Of a stretch of 64,000 bases of DNA, positions 16,855-24,619 are shown piece after piece. Position 1 is the first letter of the stretch. Each line of letters begins with the position of its first letter. The notes beneath the pieces are model-generated. The model was not told where the DNA came from, made no database searches, and saw only the letters and a program-made list of their open reading frames with translations. Location of the stretch: assembly GCF_015160855.1 (NCBI RefSeq), contig NZ_CP063373.1:1984001-2048000 (forward strand), in the 5' to 3' direction. The DNA comes from Streptomyces ferrugineus (GTDB lineage Bacteria > Actinomycetota > Actinomycetes > Streptomycetales > Streptomycetaceae). The translations under genes were made by a program, and so were the position numbers.

Positions 16855-18587
16855 CAGGCGGCCTCCGCTTCCGTCAGCTGGGAGAGCACGATCTCCCGGT
16901 ACGTCTCGTTGTCCGCCATCAGCTCGTGGTGCCGGCCCGTGCCGACGACCCGCCCTTCGTCGAGGACGACGATCCGGTCCGCGTCGCGGATGGTCGCCAC
17001 CCGCTGGGCGACGATGACGACGGTCGCCTCGGAGGTCTCGCGCGCCAGCGCCGCACGCAGCGCGGCGTCGGTGGCGTAGTCGAGGGCGGAGAAGGAGTCG
17101 TCGAAGAGGTAGATCTCCGGGCGCTGGACGAGGGTCCGCGCGATCGCCAGCCGCTGCCGCTGACCACCGGACACATTCGTCCCGCCCTGCGCGACGGGCG
17201 CGTTCAGCCCGCCCTCCAGCCGCTCCACGAACTCCTTGGCCTGCGCCACCTCCAGCGCGTGCCACAGCTCCTCGTCCGTCGCGTCCGGGTTGCCGTAGCG
17301 CAGGTTGGTCGCCACCGTCCCGGCGAACAGATACGGCTTCTGCGGCACGAGGCTCACGGTCTTCGCCAGCAGCCGGGGATCGAGGTCCGCCACGTCCTCG
17401 CCGTCCACGAGGACCCGGCCGTCGGTCGCGTCGAACAGCCGGGGGACCAGCCCCAGCAGGGTCGACTTGCCGCTGCCGGTCGAGCCGATCACGGCGGTCA
17501 CCTCACCGGGCCGGGCGACCAGGTCGATCGACTTCAGCACCGGCTCCTCGGCACCCGGATAGCGGAAGCCCGCGCCCCGGATCTCCAGATGCCCGTGCCG
17601 GCGCAGCTCCCGCACGGGAGCCACCGGGGGCACGACGCTCGACTCCATGTCCAGGACCTCCTGGACGCGCTCGGCGCACACCTCCGCGCGCGGCACCATC
17701 ATGAACATGAAGGTGGCCATCATCACGGACATCACGATCTGCATGAGATAGGCGAGGAACGCGGTCAGATCACCGATCTGCATACCGCCGCTGTCGATGC
17801 GATGGGCGCCGAACCACACCACCGCGATGGACGACAGGTTCACCACCGTCATGACGATCGGGAACATCAGCGCCAGCAGATTGCCGGTGCCCAGCGCCAT
17901 CGCGGTGAGCCCGGTGTTGGCTTTCTCGAACCGCCGCTGCTCGTACTCGTCGCGCACGAAGGCGCGGATCACCCGGTTGCCGGTGATCTGCTCGCGCAGC
18001 ACCCGGTTCACCGTGTCGAGCCGCTCCTGCATGGTCCGGAACAGCGGCCTCAACCGCCGCACGATGAGGTACACGCTGACGCCGAGGGTGGGCACCACCG
18101 CCACCAGCACCCCGGACAGCGGCACGTCCAGGCCGAGCGCCAGCACGATGCCGCCGACGCACATGATGGGCGCCGACACCATCAGCGTGAACGTCATCAG
18201 CACCAGCATCTGCACCTGCTGGACGTCATTGGTCGTCCGGGTGATCAGCGAGGGCGCGCCGAAGTGGCCGACCTCACGCGCCGAGAACGACTGCACCCGG
18301 TCGAAGACGGCGGCCCGTACGTCCCGGCCGAGCGCCGCGGCGGTGCGGGCGCCGTAGTAGACGGCACCGATGTTGCACACGACCTGAGCCAGCGAGATGC
18401 CGATCATCAGGGCGCCGTAGGAGAGGATGTAGCCGGTGTCGCCGTTGACGACACCGTTGTCGATGATGTCCGCGTTCAGCGTGGGCAGATAGAGCGTGGC
18501 GCAGGTCTGCAGGAACTGCAGCAGCACCAGCCAGGCGATGGGTTTTCGGTACGGACCGAGGTGGGTCCGCAGAAGTCGTATGAGCAC
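16854..18587 (-). CDS. ABC exporter subunit with degenerate ATPase site (first gene of the pair)
   Basis: A half-transporter of 577 residues: six membrane segments, then an ATPase with Walker A GSTGSGKSTLLGLVP and signature NVSGGQRQRLAIAR. Its Walker B reads IYLFDDSFSALD, with Asp where the catalytic Glu should be. One degenerate and one full site is the known pattern of heterodimeric exporters such as TM287/288 and BmrCD. The GTG at 18587 gives the family's usual start (VLIRLLRTHLGPYRKP). The ribosome site there is weak (GAGAGAAG). Upstream on the same strand a TTGAGG hexamer within 18588-18700 may belong to the promoter, but I could not find a convincing -10 at the right distance. Substrate unknown; multidrug or lipid export is the family's usual role. 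Confidence 0.92.
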   Translation of the reverse strand: MLIRLLRTHLGPYRKPIAWLVLLQFLQTCATLYLPTLNADIIDNGVVNGDTGYILSYGALMIGISLAQVVCNIGAVYYGARTAAALGRDVRAAVFDRVQSFSAREVGHFGAPSLITRTTNDVQQVQMLVLMTFTLMVSAPIMCVGGIVLALGLDVPLSGVLVAVVPTLGVSVYLIVRRLRPLFRTMQERLDTVNRVLREQITGNRVIRAFVRDEYEQRRFEKANTGLTAMALGTGNLLALMFPIVMTVVNLSSIAVVWFGAHRIDSGGMQIGDLTAFLAYLMQIVMSVMMATFMFMMVPRAEVCAERVQEVLDMESSVVPPVAPVRELRRHGHLEIRGAGFRYPGAEEPVLKSIDLVARPGEVTAVIGSTGSGKSTLLGLVPRLFDATDGRVLVDGEDVADLDPRLLAKTVSLVPQKPYLFAGTVATNLRYGNPDATDEELWHALEVAQAKEFVERLEGGLNAPVAQGGTNVSGGQRQRLAIARTLVQRPEIYLFDDSFSALDYATDAALRAALARETSEATVVIVAQRVATIRDADRIVVLDEGRVVGTGRHHELMADNETYREIVLSQLTEAEAA

Positions 18588-18767
18588 GCTGCTTCTCTCG
18601 GAGTGGACGAGTCGGCGACGGGGCGATTGGTTGCCCTTGGCCCCTATCGTCGAACACTCCACCCGCGTTACCTCAACCGATTAAGCCGTCGGCGGCGCCC
18701 CGTACGGCCTTCCGGGTGCGGTTCCTACCAGTCCCTTACCTTCCGCCACGGGCCGGCGCCCGCGTCG

Positions 18768-20225
18768 TTACGGCCGGAACGCCCCCGGATGCGTCTGGTC
18801 CCGCACCGACACGAACTGCTGCCGCACCGCCTGCCCCACCGCCAGCTCCTCGCCCGGCTCCAGGACCTGCGCGGTGGCGCCCTGCCACACCGGCGGGGTG
18901 CGCGGATCGAGCGCCCCCTGCGACACCCCGAGCGCCCAGGCGGCCTGCCGGGCGGCGCCGATCGCGGCGTAGTCCGCGGGCTGCGGTACGACGACCTGTG
19001 CCCCGAACAGCGAGGGCGCCGCGGCCTGCACGGCCGGCAGCTCGGCGACCGCCCCGAGCAGGAACACCCGCCGCACCTCGACGCCCCGGCCGCGCAGCAC
19101 GTCGAGCGCGTCCGCGAGCCCGCACAGCATGCCCTCGAACGCGGCCCGCGCCAGATGCTCCGGCTTCATCGACTCCCGCCGCAGCCCGGCCAGCGTGCCC
19201 GCGGTGTGCGGCAGATGCGGCGTCCGCTCACCCTCCAGATAGGGCAGCAGCACCAGCCCGTGGGCTCCCGGCGTCGACTTCATCGCCAGGTCGGACAGGC
19301 CCTCCAGGTCCGGCACACCGAGGAGTTCGGCGGTGCCGCGCAGGGTGCGTACGGCGTTGAGGGTGGTGACCACCGGCAGATGCATGCCGGTCGCGTCGGC
19401 CAGGGAGGTGATCATCCCGCTGCTGTCGACGAGCGCCTCGGGGTGCACGGCCATCACCGACCCGGAGGCACCGAGCGACACGACGGCGTCGCCCAGCCCG
19501 ATGCCGAGCCCGAAGGCGGCGGCCATGGTCTCGCCGGTCCCCGCGGAGATGAGGAGCCCTTCGGGGGTCGTACCGGCCGCGTCCGCCGGACCGATCACCT
19601 CGGGCAGCATCGCCTGGTGGCCGAGCGCCAGCTCGACGAGATCGGAACGGTAGGCGCCGGTGGCCGCCGACCAGTAACCCGTCCCGGACGCCCCACCCCG
19701 ATCTGTGGTCCTTCTCACCGGCCGGCCCAGCAGCTGCCACACCAGCCAGTCGTGCGCCTGCATCAGAACGGTGGCGCGTACGGCGTTCTCCGGCTCGGTC
19801 TTGGCGAGCCAGCGCAGCTTGGTCACCGGCTGCGCGGCCTGCGGCACACACCCCACGGCCTGCGCCCACGCCTCGCGCCCGCCCAGCGCGTCGATCAGAT
19901 CGGCCGCCGCGACCTGCGCGCGCTTGTCGCCGCCGACCATCGCCGGGCGCACGGTGCCGCCCTGCGCGTCCAGCGGGACCACCGCGTTCTGCTGCGCCGA
20001 CACGCCGATGGCCTGCACACCCTCGAGGAGCCCGCCGCCGGCCGCCTCACCGAGGGACAGCAGCCAGGCCTGCGGATCGACGTCGGAGGGACGGGTGCCG
20101 CCGCCTTCCGGCGATTCCACCGGGTGCGGGGCATACCCCTGCCTGAGCACGGCGCCTGTGTCCGTGTCGCAGACGACGATGCGAGTGAAATCGGGCGAAC
20201 TATCCAGCCCGGCGACTATCCCCAT
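18768..20225 (-). CDS. FGGY-family carbohydrate kinase (xylulokinase-like)
   Basis: A 485-residue sugar kinase with the two-domain ASKHA fold. The N-terminal phosphate-1 loop begins at once (GIVAGLDSSPDFTRIVVCDTDTG), IGVSAQQNAVVPLD is the substrate-closing segment shared with xylulokinases, and the C-terminal LLGAVAELPAVQAAAPSLFG is the adenosine-binding motif, with ALGASGSVMAVHPEA between. The usual GGGA in the adenosine loop is altered to GAVA, so nucleotide binding may be changed. It phosphorylates an unknown pentose or polyol, most likely D-xylulose by resemblance. No isomerase or sugar transporter is beside it. The ATG at 20225 was preferred to an upstream-extended frame, which runs into a genome repeat. 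Confidence 0.87.
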   Translation of the reverse strand: MGIVAGLDSSPDFTRIVVCDTDTGAVLRQGYAPHPVESPEGGGTRPSDVDPQAWLLSLGEAAGGGLLEGVQAIGVSAQQNAVVPLDAQGGTVRPAMVGGDKRAQVAAADLIDALGGREAWAQAVGCVPQAAQPVTKLRWLAKTEPENAVRATVLMQAHDWLVWQLLGRPVRRTTDRGGASGTGYWSAATGAYRSDLVELALGHQAMLPEVIGPADAAGTTPEGLLISAGTGETMAAAFGLGIGLGDAVVSLGASGSVMAVHPEALVDSSGMITSLADATGMHLPVVTTLNAVRTLRGTAELLGVPDLEGLSDLAMKSTPGAHGLVLLPYLEGERTPHLPHTAGTLAGLRRESMKPEHLARAAFEGMLCGLADALDVLRGRGVEVRRVFLLGAVAELPAVQAAAPSLFGAQVVVPQPADYAAIGAARQAAWALGVSQGALDPRTPPVWQGATAQVLEPGEELAVGQAVRQQFVSVRDQTHPGAFRP

Positions 20226-20300
20226 GGCCCAAATTGTGCCGTAGCGCTGCGCCGGCTTGGGCCGTGGGCGCCTTCTCGCCGTAGGGCCGCGTGTCCGGTT

Positions 20301-20350
20301 GGCGGGTGCGGGTCGTTGTTGGCTGGTCGCGCAGTTCCCCGCGCCCCTGG
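20301..20350. repeat. Abundant Streptomyces intergenic repeat
   Basis: The core GGCTGGTCGCGCAGTTCCCC followed by GCGCCCCTGG, preceded by GCGGGTGCGGGTCGTTGT, is one of the commonest dispersed intergenic sequences in Streptomyces genomes, as I recognise it from many loci. It sits between the kinase start and the end of the YtxH gene. Its function is not known; no coding frame uses it. Confidence 0.65.
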
Positions 20351-20384
20351 GTTGGCTGTGGCAGCTGGCATCCAAGGAGTCCCG

Positions 20385-20693
20385 CTACGTGTTGCTCGTT
20401 CCCCAGTCGTCCTCCGCGCCGCCGTTGTGGGCGCTTCGTTCGCGGAGGTTGCGGACTCGTTGGGCGACCGTCTCGGGGACTCGGTCGCCGACCTTCTCGC
20501 TGACCGTGTGGTACGCCCTGCCCGCGAAGTGGCGGCCCTGCTGGGCGGCCGACTCGGCGGTGTTGCGGACGGCGGGGTTCTGGGAGATCTCCCGGGCCGT
20601 CTTCTTCAGCTGCTCGTAGCGCTCGCGTCCGGCGCGCGTGCCGAGCACGTAACCGACGGCGAGTCCGATGACGAACGTGAGCCGGTAGCGCAT
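20385..20693 (-). CDS. YtxH-domain small membrane protein
   Basis: A 102-residue protein. The first 25 residues form one hydrophobic, glycine-containing membrane segment (MRYRLTFVIGLAVGYVLGTRAG) followed at once by RERYEQLKKTAREI, the hallmark of YtxH-like proteins. An amphipathic helix then runs to an acidic tail (GGAEDDWG). YtxH proteins are associated with general stress in Bacillus but have no defined biochemical role. I chose the ATG at 20693; a GTG three codons upstream (20702) is also possible and lies nearer an AAGGG site. Confidence 0.8.
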   Translation of the reverse strand: MRYRLTFVIGLAVGYVLGTRAGRERYEQLKKTAREISQNPAVRNTAESAAQQGRHFAGRAYHTVSEKVGDRVPETVAQRVRNLRERSAHNGGAEDDWGTSNT

Positions 20694-20753
20694 GGCGGCC
20701 ACCCTTCCCTTGGTGTGGGGGAACCGATTGGCGGAGCACCCCCCTGCTTGCGC

Positions 20754-20759
20754 TAATGT
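20754..20759 (+). promoter_or_regulatory. Likely -10 hexamer for the tRNA-Asn pair
   Basis: TAATGT is an A/T-rich hexamer in very GC-rich surroundings, 67 bases before the first tRNA. An upstream TTGGCG at 20728-20733 is 20 bases away, longer than ideal, so the -35 is uncertain. Confidence 0.4.
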
Positions 20760-20826
20760 ATGTGTCGCAGCGAGCGCACGCCCCCTGGCGATTACCCAGG
20801 TAGGTACGTTCGATGCAACGAGGCAT

Positions 20827-20899
20827 TCCTCCGTAGCTCAATTGGCAGAGCAGCCGGCTGTTAACCGGCAGGTTACTGGTTCGAGTCCAGTCGGGGGAG
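20827..20899 (+). tRNA. tRNA-Asn (GTT), copy 1
   Basis: Acceptor TCCTCCG pairs with CGGGGGA (one T-G wobble). The anticodon stem GCCGG/CCGGC holds the loop CTGTTAA with anticodon GTT. The T-arm GGTTCGAGTCC is standard. The CCA end is not encoded. Five bases (CTCGG) separate it from an identical second copy. Confidence 0.97.
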
Positions 20900-20904
20900 C
20901 TCGG

Positions 20905-20977
20905 TCCTCCGTAGCTCAATTGGCAGAGCAGCCGGCTGTTAACCGGCAGGTTACTGGTTCGAGTCCAGTCGGGGGAG
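20905..20977 (+). tRNA. tRNA-Asn (GTT), copy 2
   Basis: Identical over all 73 bases to the copy at 20827-20899, in direct orientation, so the pair is a recent or gene-converted tandem duplication with a 78-bp period. The anticodon is GTT and the CCA is not encoded. A rho-independent terminator follows after 11 bases, so the two are probably one transcript. Confidence 0.97.
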
Positions 20978-20988
20978 CATGCTGAACG

Positions 20989-21011
20989 AGGACCCCTCAG
21001 GGGTCCTTTTT
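20989..21011 (+). terminator. Rho-independent terminator of the tRNA-Asn operon
   Basis: AGGACCCC and GGGGTCCT form an 8-bp stem with a 3-base loop, followed by five T residues (21007-21011). It is a textbook intrinsic terminator, rare in Streptomyces protein operons but usual after tRNA genes. Confidence 0.9.
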
Positions 21012-21059
21012 CATGCCCGATCACGTGTCGTGGGAACCGTGCAGGTCGCGGCGGTGTCC

Positions 21060-21088
21060 TTGAGGGCATGCGAAGTCGACCATACGAA
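21060..21088 (+). promoter_or_regulatory. Possible promoter upstream of the CAT-anticodon tRNA
   Basis: TTGAGG and TACGAA are 17 bases apart, the optimal spacing for HrdB-type promoters. The -10 lies 68 bases before the tRNA, so the transcript would have a leader of about 60 bases. Confidence 0.35.
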
Positions 21089-21156
21089 GCAGGAGATCGT
21101 ATGAGCGGCTATGCTGCGGCAGACGGCGCGCACACTTGTACGCGACACGCCGCTAT

Positions 21157-21230
21157 GGGGCGGTAGCTCAGCCGGTTAGAGCAGCGGACTCATAATCCGT
21201 CGGCCGTGGGTTCGAGTCCCACCCGCCCCA
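21157..21230 (+). tRNA. tRNA with CAT anticodon (Met elongator or Ile-2)
   Basis: Acceptor GGGGCGG pairs with CCGCCCC. The anticodon stem GCGGA/TCCGT carries the loop CTCATAA with anticodon CAT, and the T-arm is GGGTTCGAGTCCC. Discriminator A at 21230 is followed by an encoded CCA (21231-21233). It is not the initiator type. Whether it is elongator Met or the Ile tRNA modified by TilS cannot be decided from the sequence alone. tRNA genes like this are common attachment sites, and a broken coding stretch follows directly. Confidence 0.93.
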
Positions 21231-21263
21231 CCAGTAGTCACCCATGCAGAAACGTTCTGACTC

Positions 21264-21660
21264 GTGGGAACGCGGCGGGGAGGCATGCGCCGCGCACGGG
21301 AGTTGCTGCGCCTGCCCACTGCGCCGGCCGCCGTCCTCGCCCCCGGCGACCTCCGTGTCGTGGTTTTCGACGACCTGCCCGGCGCGGCGGAAGCCGCCGG
21401 CGCGGACGCGGGTGGAGGTCGCCACCGGGCTCGTGGTGCGCGACAGCGCCGCGCCGCCGCGTTCGGCGTGAGGAGCGGGGAGACGTCGTCGTTCGTGTGT
21501 GTCGCGGTCGAGGGCCGTGACCGCTGGGCGACCGGACCCATGCCGGTTCGGATCACCGCACCGCAGATCTGGCCGGAGCTGATCGACGTCCTGTCCTCGT
21601 CGGTGGGCGTGCGCGGCACGGTACGAGCGGCCGAAGACTGTGGCAGCGTGCCGGTCAGTC
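21264..21660 (+). pseudogene. Broken coding stretch of unknown family
   Basis: The 421 bases between the tRNA and the amidinotransferase stop hold no intact gene. Codon-position bias on the + strand is strong but split over frames: RELLRLPTAPAAVLAPGD and LRVVVFDDLPG in one, VEVATGLVVRDSAAP in the next, then SFVCVAVEGRDRWATGP and APQIWPELIDVLSSSVG back in the first. This looks like one protein with two or more frameshifts, running into the 3' end of the amidinotransferase on the opposite strand. I do not recognise the family. It could be the remnant of something integrated at the tRNA. A non-coding stretch with chance bias cannot be excluded. Confidence 0.3.
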
Positions 21661-22794
21661 GAAGTACGACTGGAGTGTGCCGCGGCGCCGGATGTCGAGC
21701 GTCGCGCAGTGGAAGGAACCGCCGAACGGCGCGTAGTGCAGCAGTTCGCTCGGGATGGGTTCGAAGCCCCACCGTTCGAGCGCGCGGAGCATGCCCGTGT
21801 GGTGGCGCTCGGCGATCACCCGCTTCTCGTCGACCATGAGCACGTTCATGCTGAGCCACTTGCCGCACATCGAGGTGACCCTGAGCAGGCGGTCGTCGAT
21901 CGGGTCGGGCTCGGGGGCGACCAGGATGTCCCAGGACTTCAGGATGTCCGGCAGGCGGTCGACGTCGACGTATTCGGGGTTGACCAGCACCTTGCCCGGC
22001 GCGAGCAGCACGAAGGTCGTGTCGATGTGCATGGGGGTACGGCAGCGGCTCTCGACCTCGTGGACGCGGTACCCAGGCCCGAGATGGCGCCGCAGCCACT
22101 CGATGCCGGCCCGGTTGGTGACATTGCTGCGGGTGACGAAGAGATCCCGGCCGGCGCGTACGAAGTCCGCGGCGTCGAAGACCGGCTCGAACTCGGTGAG
22201 GATGCGGCGGACGGGCTCGCCGGGGCCGGGCGCGCGGAATTCCGGTTCGAACAGTTCGTCGGTGAGCTGTGGTTTCGGTGCGGCCGTCCAACGGGCGCCG
22301 CGTCGGAAGTAGTCCTTGAGGATCGGCCGGTAGGAGTGGGTCTCGAAGTACCGGCACGGCCAGGCCATCGGGGTCTCGATGATCTCGTCGCCGATCACCA
22401 GCAGGCTGTCGCGCGGGCAGGTGTTGCAGAAACCGCGCGACGACCAGTGCGGGGTTCCGAAGCGCCGGCTGTGGTCGACGGCGTCCGGCCGCCTGACCGT
22501 GACGCCGAGGGACAGAAGAAGGGCGATGAACTCATCGAGTTCGCGCCGCGCCCGCTCCACCAGCGCTCGCGGATACCGGAATCCGCCGGCCAGCCCCAGC
22601 AACCGTCCTGCCCAGGGCGGGACGTTGCAGGTGACGACCGGGTGACGGGAGGGGAACGTCGCACCGTCCAGGCGCCCGACGATGATCTCCTCCAGCGGGT
22701 CCCACTCATTGTGCGACCGGACCGGCGAGGACAACGGTTCCGCGGCGTCGTCGTCGACTGTCGCGGCTGCCGTTCCGGACTTGTGCGCTTCCAT
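21655..22794 (-). CDS. Amidinotransferase (arginine:glycine / inosamine-phosphate type)
   Basis: A 379-residue enzyme of the amidinotransferase family that moves the amidino group of arginine to an amine acceptor through a Cys intermediate. Seen: the N-terminal SHNEWDPLEEIIVGRLDGA motif typical of AGAT and StrB1, CNTCPRDSLLVIGDEIIE, the substrate-binding Asp in FDAADFVRAGRDLFVT, the catalytic His region RCRTPMHIDTTFVLL, and the active-site Cys at about residue 363 in GGSFHCATLDI. The catalytic residues look intact. In Streptomyces such enzymes occur in streptomycin-type aminocyclitol pathways or make guanidinoacetate-like compounds; no aminocyclitol genes are present here, so it is an orphan with unknown acceptor. 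The start is the ATG at 22794 (GAGAGCGG upstream). It is divergent from the stress-protein gene. Confidence 0.9.
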   Translation of the reverse strand: MEAHKSGTAAATVDDDAAEPLSSPVRSHNEWDPLEEIIVGRLDGATFPSRHPVVTCNVPPWAGRLLGLAGGFRYPRALVERARRELDEFIALLLSLGVTVRRPDAVDHSRRFGTPHWSSRGFCNTCPRDSLLVIGDEIIETPMAWPCRYFETHSYRPILKDYFRRGARWTAAPKPQLTDELFEPEFRAPGPGEPVRRILTEFEPVFDAADFVRAGRDLFVTRSNVTNRAGIEWLRRHLGPGYRVHEVESRCRTPMHIDTTFVLLAPGKVLVNPEYVDVDRLPDILKSWDILVAPEPDPIDDRLLRVTSMCGKWLSMNVLMVDEKRVIAERHHTGMLRALERWGFEPIPSELLHYAPFGGSFHCATLDIRRRGTLQSYFD

Positions 22795-22978
22795 GATCAA
22801 CCGCTCTCGGTGGCCGGCATCGACATCCTGCGGGTACCCGGGAGAAGACTGATCATCAATCGCGAGCAGCCGGCCGGTGGCCCAGGCACGGGTCGCCGAT
22901 CACTGCCGCAGGTGTGTCCCCTCGTGCTTCGGATACTCGTCGCCCAGGAGGGGCCCAGGAGAGGAAGGAGCCGGGACC

Positions 22979-23884
22979 GTGGAGACCGAGTCTCACGCCA
23001 GTGCTTCTGGAGGAGCCGAGAACGGCGAGGGCCGTGGCACCGTGCTCGTCGGGGTCGACGACACGTCGTACTCCTGGCTCGCGGCGGACTGGGCGGCAGC
23101 CGAAGCGCAGCTGCGCGGCTGTGCCCTGAGGGTCGTCCATGCCGTCGGCCGCAGTGCGGATACCGCATACGGGGAGACGGGCGTGGGGCTCACCGAGCAG
23201 GTCCTCCGAGGGGCGACCCGTGTGCTGGACGACGCCCGGGCGCGGCTGGCGGCCGACCGTCCCGGTCTGCCGATCGATGTCGTCCTCGCACGCGACGATC
23301 CCGCCGACGCCCTCCTGGCCGCGGCGCAGGACGCCGACATGGTCGTGGTGGGAACCCGCGGTCGCGGCGGCTTCGCCGGGCTGCTGCTGGGCTCGGTGAG
23401 CCGGAAGGTGGCGGCCCATGCCGGCCTGCCGGTCGTGGTGGTGCGCGGGGAAGCCGGGACATCTACGGGCGACGACGTCGTGGTCGGCGTACGCGACGAC
23501 CGGGACGAGGAGGCCGTACGGTTCGCCCTGGCCGAGGCGGATCCGCGTGGGGTCGGCGTCCGCCTGATCCACGCCTGGACGCCCCTCGCCCACACCGGCC
23601 TCGCGGTGCCGCAGGTCAGCGACCTGGAGGAGGAACGGCACGCGCATGGCCAACTGCTGAGCCACGCGGCCCGTCCGGTCGCCGAGTATCCGAAGGTGCC
23701 CGTCGACACCGAGCTGACCGTCGGCTCACCCGCCGCCGCCCTGGTGGAGGCCTCGGCCGGGGCCGGCATGGTGGTGCTCCCGCGCCATCCGGTCGAGGGC
23801 AGGCTCGGACTGCGGCTGGGCACCGTCGTGCACGCCGTACTGCACCACGCCGAATGCCCCGTCGCCGTCGTACCCGTGGGCTAG
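22979..23884 (+). CDS. Universal stress protein, tandem-domain
   Basis: 301 residues with two UspA domains. The first begins GTVLVGVDDTSYSWLAADWAA, and its ATP-binding loop VVGTRGRGGFAGLLLGSVS has the G-2x-G-9x-G(S/T) pattern, so this domain probably binds ATP. The second begins DDVVVGVRDDRDEEAVRFAL and ends MVVLPRHPVEGRLGLRLGTV, a degenerate loop. The GTG at 22979 has AGGAAGGAG eight bases upstream. The stop codon TAG lies inside a CTAG that borders a MITE-like insertion, so the element landed exactly at the end of the gene. Family members respond to starvation, hypoxia or redox stress in actinobacteria. Confidence 0.9.
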   Translation: METESHASASGGAENGEGRGTVLVGVDDTSYSWLAADWAAAEAQLRGCALRVVHAVGRSADTAYGETGVGLTEQVLRGATRVLDDARARLAADRPGLPIDVVLARDDPADALLAAAQDADMVVVGTRGRGGFAGLLLGSVSRKVAAHAGLPVVVVRGEAGTSTGDDVVVGVRDDRDEEAVRFALAEADPRGVGVRLIHAWTPLAHTGLAVPQVSDLEEERHAHGQLLSHAARPVAEYPKVPVDTELTVGSPAAALVEASAGAGMVVLPRHPVEGRLGLRLGTVVHAVLHHAECPVAVVPVG

Positions 23885-24058
23885 GGGGTGTTTGAAATTC
23901 CCGCCCGTCACCCGCGCCCGCCGCGGCAGCGGCTGTTGTCACAGTCGGCACCCCTCGCGGCCACCGGCCAAAGGCCCGAGTAGCTCCTCCCCCACTCTCG
24001 GCTTCGCCCGAGCGGGGGGACCCCATCGAGGGCCTTCGTCCTTTCAGAACACCCCTAG
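23881..24058. mobile_element. MITE-like insertion with inverted ends and CTAG duplication
   Basis: CTAG at 23881-23884 and again at 24055-24058 flank a 170-base segment. Its left end reads GGGGGTGTTTGAAA and the right end, on the other strand, GGGGTGTTCTGAAA: the same sequence with one indel. Four-base YTAR duplications (CTAG fits) and ends of this kind suit the IS5 group. There is no transposase, so it would be a non-autonomous miniature element. Inside is a hairpin-forming stretch (about 23994-24025, CTCGG ... CCGAG between C- and G-runs) that I recognise as frequent in Streptomyces intergenic DNA. Confidence 0.65.
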
Positions 24059-24128
24059 CCGGCCGTCGCCGGGGCACATGACAGGGCCCTCATGGGGAAC
24101 TCGGCGGGCAGAAGGGAGGAGGGCGAGC

Positions 24129-24581
24129 GTGGCACGGATCCTCGTGCGGGACGACGACCTCGTGGTGCGGCTGTCGTGGCGCGAGAAGGCTGCCGGGCAC
24201 CATCGCGGAAACGTGCGCGTGCCGCTGTCGGACGTGTGCCGGGTGACGGTGGAGCCCGACTGGTGGCGTGCCCTGCGCGGAGCGCCGCTGCACGGCGTCT
24301 GGATTCCCGGCGCGCTGTGCGTCGGCACGCGGAGCCACCCCGGCGGACAGGACTTCGTGGCGATACACCCCGGCCGGCCCGTGGTGTGCGTCGAACTGCG
24401 GCCCACGGCTCCCTTCCGGCTGCTGGCCGTCTCGAGGCGGGACGACGCGCGGGCCACGGCCGACCGGCTCCGCCGTCGCGCACCGGACATCGACGCGTCC
24501 ACCCCGTGCCGGCAGCCCCTTCCGGTCGCCGAGGAGACCCAGTCGACCTGGAAAGAGCTGGCCGTGAACGCGACACAGTGA
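24129..24581 (+). CDS. Conserved actinobacterial protein of unknown function
   Basis: 150 residues, not assigned to a family by me. It starts ARILVRDDDLVVRLSWREKA, has VRVPLSDVCRVTVEPDWWRALRG, then GVWIPGALCVGTRSHPGG and FVAIHPGRPVVCVEL. The alternating beta strands with a final helix (RRDDARATADRLRRRA) resemble bacterial PH-like domains, which is an inference from pattern only. No signal or membrane segment. The GTG at 24129 follows GGGAGGAGG at a good distance. It lies 38 bases before the erythromycin-esterase-like gene and may be co-transcribed with it. The last 20 residues are polar and probably disordered. Confidence 0.7.
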   Translation: MARILVRDDDLVVRLSWREKAAGHHRGNVRVPLSDVCRVTVEPDWWRALRGAPLHGVWIPGALCVGTRSHPGGQDFVAIHPGRPVVCVELRPTAPFRLLAVSRRDDARATADRLRRRAPDIDASTPCRQPLPVAEETQSTWKELAVNATQ

Positions 24582-24619
24582 GAAGGTCCCGCGCTCCGAT
24601 TCACCACAGGGAGGGCGCC

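Noticed and set aside
16926..20756. 1276-residue open frame on the plus strand
   Set aside because: Antisense shadow of the ABC exporter, kinase and YtxH genes; composition (Arg, His, Gly) is that of a wrong frame.
20827..20977. 78-bp direct repeat as a possible CRISPR unit
   Set aside because: The repeat is a complete tRNA gene with a 5-base spacer; no cas genes or further units.
20692..20985. 97-residue frame reading SVAQLAEQPAVNRQVTGSSP twice
   Set aside because: It is the translation of the two tRNA-Asn genes, a well-known annotation artefact.
21168..21425. Frame on the minus strand ending GGWDSNPRPTDYESAALTG
   Set aside because: Antisense translation of the CAT tRNA, another common artefact; not a protein.
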